A stretch of 25,850 nucleotides of DNA, from the NCBI GenBank assembly GCA_008931825.1, contig QXVZ01017914.1, forward strand, positions 2,957 through 28,806, written 5' to 3'. Origin of the DNA: Phallusia fumigata (Eukaryota > Chordata > Ascidiacea > Phlebobranchia > Ascidiidae). A program made the position numbers and the translations under genes. The notes beneath the pieces are model-generated. The model ran no database searches. It was not told the origin of the DNA and saw nothing but the letters and a program-made list of their open reading frames with translations. This document shows, piece after piece, positions 21,421 to 25,850 of this stretch (positions are counted from its first letter, which is position 1; the number at the start of each line of letters is the position of its first letter).

Positions 21421-21426
21421 TTTATT
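21421..21426 (-). terminator. Poly(A) signal of the LPMO gene
   Basis: On the minus strand this reads AATAAA, 100 bases past the stop codon at 21527-21529. Confidence 0.55.
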
Positions 21427-21526
21427 AGAATTGGTGAAAAAACATGAGAGATAATGTTATATCACGGCTTCAGAATTAAAAATGACAATACATGAATTAA
21501 GAACCTTAATCATCATCCTTATCAAA

Positions 21527-23768
21527 TTAGGCGGGGAGCTTTGTCTAAAAATAAAAAACAAAACTTCATGAAAAGCCTAAAACTTAAAAAAGATAATAGT
21601 TGTGCCTACCCCGCAGTCAGGAGGCACGTTGGTTTCGTAATCGCACATCTGCCGATACTCATCGTATACAGTGCCTGGTGGACAATCGTAGATGAACGGG
21701 CCGCTATTAGCAGCACAAGTGTAGTAGGTGGTGCAATCAAGTTTGTACTTCCCAGAGACACCGGTCTAATAATGTCAACATTTGTTACTGTTGTGTTTAT
21801 CCAATGTGAACAAAAGTTCTAACTTGACAGGTTGGATCACCGCCGGATGGTGGCGCTATTGGGGTTGTCGTGGTGGTTGTAGTTGGGGACTCAGTTGTTG
21901 TTGAAGTAGAGCTGGGTTTGTCTGGGTTTTCCGTCGTAGAGACTGGAACTTCGTTCTGTTAGAGATTGTACAAGTTTGAAAATGTAATTTGACAATGTGG
22001 TTAGGTAGTTTTGCAGCTTTCCGTACGTTTTTAAAAAACGTGATTGTGAATTCGAATCATATTTTAATGGTCAGTAGGCCTATAACGCGTAATGCAAAAG
22101 ATCAAAATACAAAATTTGTCGTTAAACTGTATTAACAAGCATTGATGACTATTGGTGCCGGCAGAAGGTTTAAATAAAGCTGTTTCTTTAGTTTCTTACC
22201 CAACCAGGCGGGGGGAGTGTGGGAACGTTGCCAATAGCAACATCTGCACATCCGTAAAACTCTTCCTGTGGTCCACATCCTTGACAGCAATGGCCGTCAT
22301 CGTCACAATCCCATGAGTTTCCTGCCAAAGCGATAAATGTGATGTGTCAATTTCAAGATGTTTCGTGTTTGTTTAGCAACTCTAGCGGCCCTGTTAAGTC
22401 GTCCCAATCTTAATGTAACTTGCCTGCATGGTATCGCCACTGCAGGATGCACTGGGTGCAGGTCAAACCCGGAGGTAACTTGACTTGTACGGTGTAAACC
22501 CAGGGCGAACCGCCTTCCGGTTTAGCTATGTACTGTGTTCCTCCGTCTTTCAGTTCCAACAAGTTTCTACCAACAGTTGTATAAAGCGTCGTAAATGTTA
22601 ATCGGCCACAATTACATTGGTAAACATCAGATTTAGGACAAGGGATTAATAATATCCGGGAATTGGGCTTGTTTGTTCAACTTGTGGGTAGAGTTGCGCA
22701 GGTAAAAAAGAGATGTGTAATTAGATCACAGTGGCATAAAATGCGATAAAGTTTACCTCTGTTTATATCGACAGTTTTGCTAAAAACACCCTGTTTTTCC
22801 TAAAAACAGTTAACATTGCAAACCACCTTGTAAGATAATTTTCAAAAATGTGTAATTTTGACTTTATTTAAACGCTGAAGTATAGAAATGTCTGTAATGA
22901 AAATCAATGAAAAAACTACAAGGAGATTACTCATTTAGGCATTCATGCGTTGCTGGAACAGTTGGCTGGTTCCACTCGCACAGACGGAACTCGAAAAATC
23001 CCAAGTGATGAGCCGTCAGTTCCACTGTTATGTCCATCACCGAACCTGCAACACGCAACAACATTCATCCGGTGCTGCTATTTAACGAACCATCACATGC
23101 TACCAACTGACCTGGTGCATAGTTACGTACAATAATTCCTTTTGCGTAAGGTCCTCCCGCTTCGTTTTTTCGCTCTCCGTCCCACGGATCTCCGCAGATT
23201 CCGCATTTTCCATCCAGGTTCACTTGATGCTAATGAAAAGTTAAACATAATTTTTTTTGCTGGAATTGTCCCATAAGAAAAACCTCATATCTGTTCCAGC
23301 TAACGGCAACATTTAGGCTTTGCAAAATAAGTGTTTAATGTAGATTTGAAGTGACGCTGTGCAGCGAATACGTTTCTTTGGCCTCTTTGCACTCAAACAT
23401 CGGAAGAAAAAATCATTTGAAAACATTTCAACCAGACCTGAAATCCACCGCAGAACAGTTCGTTGTCATTGTAGTTTGCTTCCACTATGGATTGATACGG
23501 TTTGATGGCAGAATCTGTTTCTGCTACCCTCCACATGCTCGAACGACTGGGTGGCTCCAAAAGACGTCCATGAGAATTCACATCGCAAACAAGATATCCA
23601 ACAAGAAATGCCACTACGAAGAAAACTATTACTGAACTTTAGCAAAACAACACGTATCAAAACCTTTTTAATGTCGCTGTAAAAAGTTGTATTTTTTACA
23701 ATTTTTGTGCTAAAACAAAAGCGTGTTATGAAAGTATTGTAAAATATTCCATTACCTTTAAGAATCAT
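21527..23768 (-). CDS. Secreted AA15-family lytic polysaccharide monooxygenase with C-terminal CBM14 domain
   Basis: Exons in coding order: 23768-23756, 23631-23438, 23229-23112, 23045-22931, 22566-22424, 22321-22200, 21955-21824, 21765-21610, 21544-21527. They total 1,011 bases (336 residues) with all phases consistent. Residues 1-24 are a signal peptide ending VNS; cleavage exposes His25 in HGRLLEPPSRSSMWR, the N-terminal copper ligand. YNDNELFCGG, GKCGICGDPWD, the second copper His at 122 (TAHHLGFFEFRLC), CTQCILQWRY and CGPQEEFYGCAD (axial aromatic Phe216/Tyr217) follow the AA15 pattern. A Thr/Ser/Pro linker spans about 236-275. A CBM14 (peritrophin-A) module then has six Cys at 278, 290, 296, 307, 320 and 330. 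The family oxidatively cleaves chitin and/or cellulose outside the cell. One intron uses a GC donor (after 22424). Stop TAA at 21527-21529. Confidence 0.93.
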
Positions 23769-23833
23769 CTTCGTGTTCCTTAAACAAGGCCTCTTGAAAC
23801 AACAGTAACTCTTCAGTCCCAGAGATTTGCGTG

Positions 23834-23845
23834 GCTTTTATACCA
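23834..23845 (-). promoter_or_regulatory. TATA box of the LPMO gene
   Basis: On the minus strand the sequence reads GGTATAAAAGCC, with TATAAA at 23842-23837. This is about 70 bases before the ATG, so transcription would begin near 23805-23812 with a short leader. An inverted CCAAT element (ATTGG) lies about 30 bases further upstream. Confidence 0.6.
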
Positions 23846-23849
23846 AACC

Positions 23850-25193
23850 AAAAACTGTCGTAATAGCCAATAAAATCAAACATAAAGATGTTACGACTTG
23901 TTTTCCACCCACCTAACTCCTTAAACTGTATTGTTCGGTCGGTTTATTCACCCAGTGGCGAAACTCTTTCCTCATCATTACTTGCATTTTATCATTTCAA
24001 CCCAACCCACTACAGAGATCTTAAAGTGGCTTTTCAAAGCCTAAAAACTTTAGTGCTCGTCTATAACTAGCCATAAAAACCCACAGCGAAATTGTAAAAG
24101 TTTTATTTGGGTCACTGACACTGCAGACATGAGTTGTTTATTTCTCTTAAGTTGTTGTTTTTCGGCTCAAAATATTACATTGTTCGCAAGGTTATTAAAC
24201 TTTTTTTCGGCCGGCTCTAATACTAAGCTTCGACTCGTTTGCACACAGCAGAATGTCGGATGGTGGAACGGGGGCACCTTACTTTCTTTTTTAACTAAAA
24301 ATAAATCATGAGAATTCATTTAGCCACAGAACACATCTTTTATTGCAACTAATCAAGCGGGAAAATTACGGCAGGCAACTGCACACTACTTTGTCTGTGA
24401 CACAAAAAGACATTTTTGTTGCCAAATACTACTGTCACAAAACACTGTACAGATGTAGGGAAAAGTCGCACTTCTAAGACGTCAACTTACAAAACAGGTT
24501 AGTCAGGGGTCCGTGGCAATAAGCCATTTACACTGCAAGACGAAAGCGGGCTGCCTTTAACACGGGCAGCATGCACGCAATTCCTCTCTTTGTTAAACTG
24601 GAATACTAGAAGCCATGAACATGTAGTATAGGATGTGTGAGAATTCTTACAACTGGTCGTGGCAAGCCATATTTGTTTTTCCGTGCCACCGCTGGTGGAA
24701 AGGCAATTTCAATGCAAATTTGCAAACCTTCACCTACTTCGGGATATAAAAAGCGACGTTAAATAGGTGAGAGTACATTGTTACGTCATGTGGTTTCAAT
24801 GTTTGCGATTTCCGAGTTTCTGCCTGTTAGTCTGCGTGTTTAAAATGTCGTTAGGCTAACACGGAAAAAATACCGGTTTCACACCAAAAGGAAACAACTC
24901 AGTGTTACAACAACGTTTTAATTAATATAAGTTCCCCTACGTAAATAAGTTGCCTACGCAGTGGATAGAAAAAAACAGCAAAAATTCTAATCGTTTTTTA
25001 AAATTTGTGTGAGCTCTTATATCGCAGCATATTCTGTTTTTACAAACATTGAAAGTCATTCAATTCATAAACGATCCAAACATCGGCAAATGACAATACA
25101 CGTGGAACTATACAACTCATGGAATAATCACACATTCTAGAAATTAGACAAAACAATCAACGAATTTCCAAAAAGGTCAAGCTAATCTGCTTT
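23850..25193. other. Intergenic region with no supported gene
   Basis: AT-rich DNA. The open frames at 23888-24070 and 24129-24311 (plus) have no domain or splice context. A TATA-like GATATAAAAAG at 24743-24753 has no obvious gene downstream. This region should contain the 3' UTR of the minus-strand gene ending at 25194, though no clear poly(A) signal was found close to its stop. Confidence 0.4.
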
Positions 25194-25396
25194 TTAGTAC
25201 GACAAGTAGACCACGACTTGGTTTGATTCACAGACGTAGCGAATCATCCATATTGGGTGAAGAAAGAGAGGAAAGAGAAACGAAAGAATCGGCGTGAAAA
25301 TAAAAATAAGTGAAGACAATGCGTGAAGCACTGGCGCCATCGCATGGCGAAATAAGTTTCGAATTACTTGGTGACAATCTGCTTCAAATCCCAAAG
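25194..25396 (-). CDS. Last exon of an unrecognised membrane protein (partial)
   Basis: On the minus strand a strong acceptor (a run of Ts then CAG at 25399-25397) is followed by an open frame of 66 complete codons to TAA at 25194-25196. It encodes a polar start (GFEADCHQVIRNLFRH), a long hydrophobic stretch of about 27 residues (LSSLIFIFTPILSFLFPLF) and a polar end (MIRYVCESNQVVVYLSY). The exon begins in phase 1 (two bases complete a split codon), so upstream exons must lie beyond the window or past the repeat at 25595-25805. I do not recognise the family. The clean acceptor and open frame support a real exon over chance. Confidence 0.5.
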
Positions 25397-25594
25397 CTGA
25401 AAAAAAACTTTGGACATTAGCATAACTATAATAGATTTCCCTTACAAATTGCTTAGCAATTACAGTCTATCAGTAAATTCCAACTTTGTGTACATGACAT
25501 AAGCACCAAATTACTATTCAATAATGAACTTTTAATAATCATCTCTTTTTGTCGTAGCCCTTTTTTTAACCTTCATACAAAGGGCGATAAAATG

Positions 25595-25805
25595 TAATGC
25601 AAACATTTAAAAATATACACTACCACCTCAAAATGATGTTCTCCACATATACCATTTTCTTTATTCCATTGGATATATTTTCAATACCCACATTACATTG
25701 GGTCCCAAATTCCCTTGGCATTTTATAACATTATTGTTTCTGCTAGCATAAACATATGGGTCCCCACACACATGCAATTTCTGAATAGTAGTGATGTTTT
25801 TAGAA
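25595..25805 (-). repeat. Dispersed repeat family A, copy 4
   Basis: On the minus strand this copy shows GTGTGTGGGGACCCAT, GCAGAAACAATAATG, TTATAAAATGC and GGGACCCAATGTAATG, in the order seen in copy 1. It then diverges over the last 80 bases. It is the closest match to copy 1 in the window and lies within the likely intron or upstream flank of the gene ending at 25194. Confidence 0.6.
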
Positions 25806-25850
25806 AAATCAGTTTTACAAATTTAAAAGTAAAGATTTCCATTTATAATT

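Noticed and set aside
24129-24311. Plus-strand ORF starting MSCLFLLSCCFS, like a small secreted peptide.
   Set aside because: The hydrophobic start is followed by no cysteine pattern or cleavage site of note, with no nearby promoter or poly(A) support. It is probably a chance frame in AT-rich DNA.

Overview
The window looks like a tunicate genome, most likely Ciona. Genes are compact and split into many short exons with small AT-rich introns. The proteins are of chordate and animal type: a PRDM10-like PR/zinc-finger factor, a Barx-class homeobox gene, a ZIP metal transporter and an AA15 lytic polysaccharide monooxygenase carrying a chitin-binding domain. Single 'n' characters mark contig joins. 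Two of these joins carry near-identical redundant copies that look like unmerged alleles, as expected from a very polymorphic animal. The species is inferred, not proven.

Layout. 1-7470 (+): a nearly self-contained 21-exon PRDM10-like gene, reconstructed exon by exon with every splice phase consistent (778 residues); its introns hold copies of two dispersed repeat families. 7866-8019 (+): an isolated membrane-protein exon that stops at a contig join. 8021-10786 (-): a ZIP1/2/3-type zinc transporter with four exons visible, exon 4 present twice because of an assembly redundancy, and the exon(s) for the last membrane helices absent. 12101-13226: a second redundant pair around the 'n' at 12668. 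13349-14673 (+): a small secreted protein with a signal peptide, a sushi domain and a beta-trefoil-like (AbfB/CBM42-like) region. 14720-18575: gene-poor, with SINE-like repeats and a GC-richer block. 18576-20702 (-): a Barx-class homeobox gene with homeobox exon and C-terminal exon; the N-terminal part is mostly lost at the 'n' at 20658. 21421-23845 (-): a complete nine-exon AA15 LPMO-CBM14 gene with TATA box and poly(A) signal. 25194-25396 (-): the last exon of an unrecognised membrane protein. 25595-25805: another copy of repeat family A.

The genes are unrelated neighbours, not an operon. The most notable item is the tunicate LPMO. Tunicates make a cellulose tunic and also face chitin, so a secreted copper oxygenase with a CBM14 module has two plausible substrates. 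The second is the sushi/trefoil secreted protein, whose domain pairing I do not recognise.
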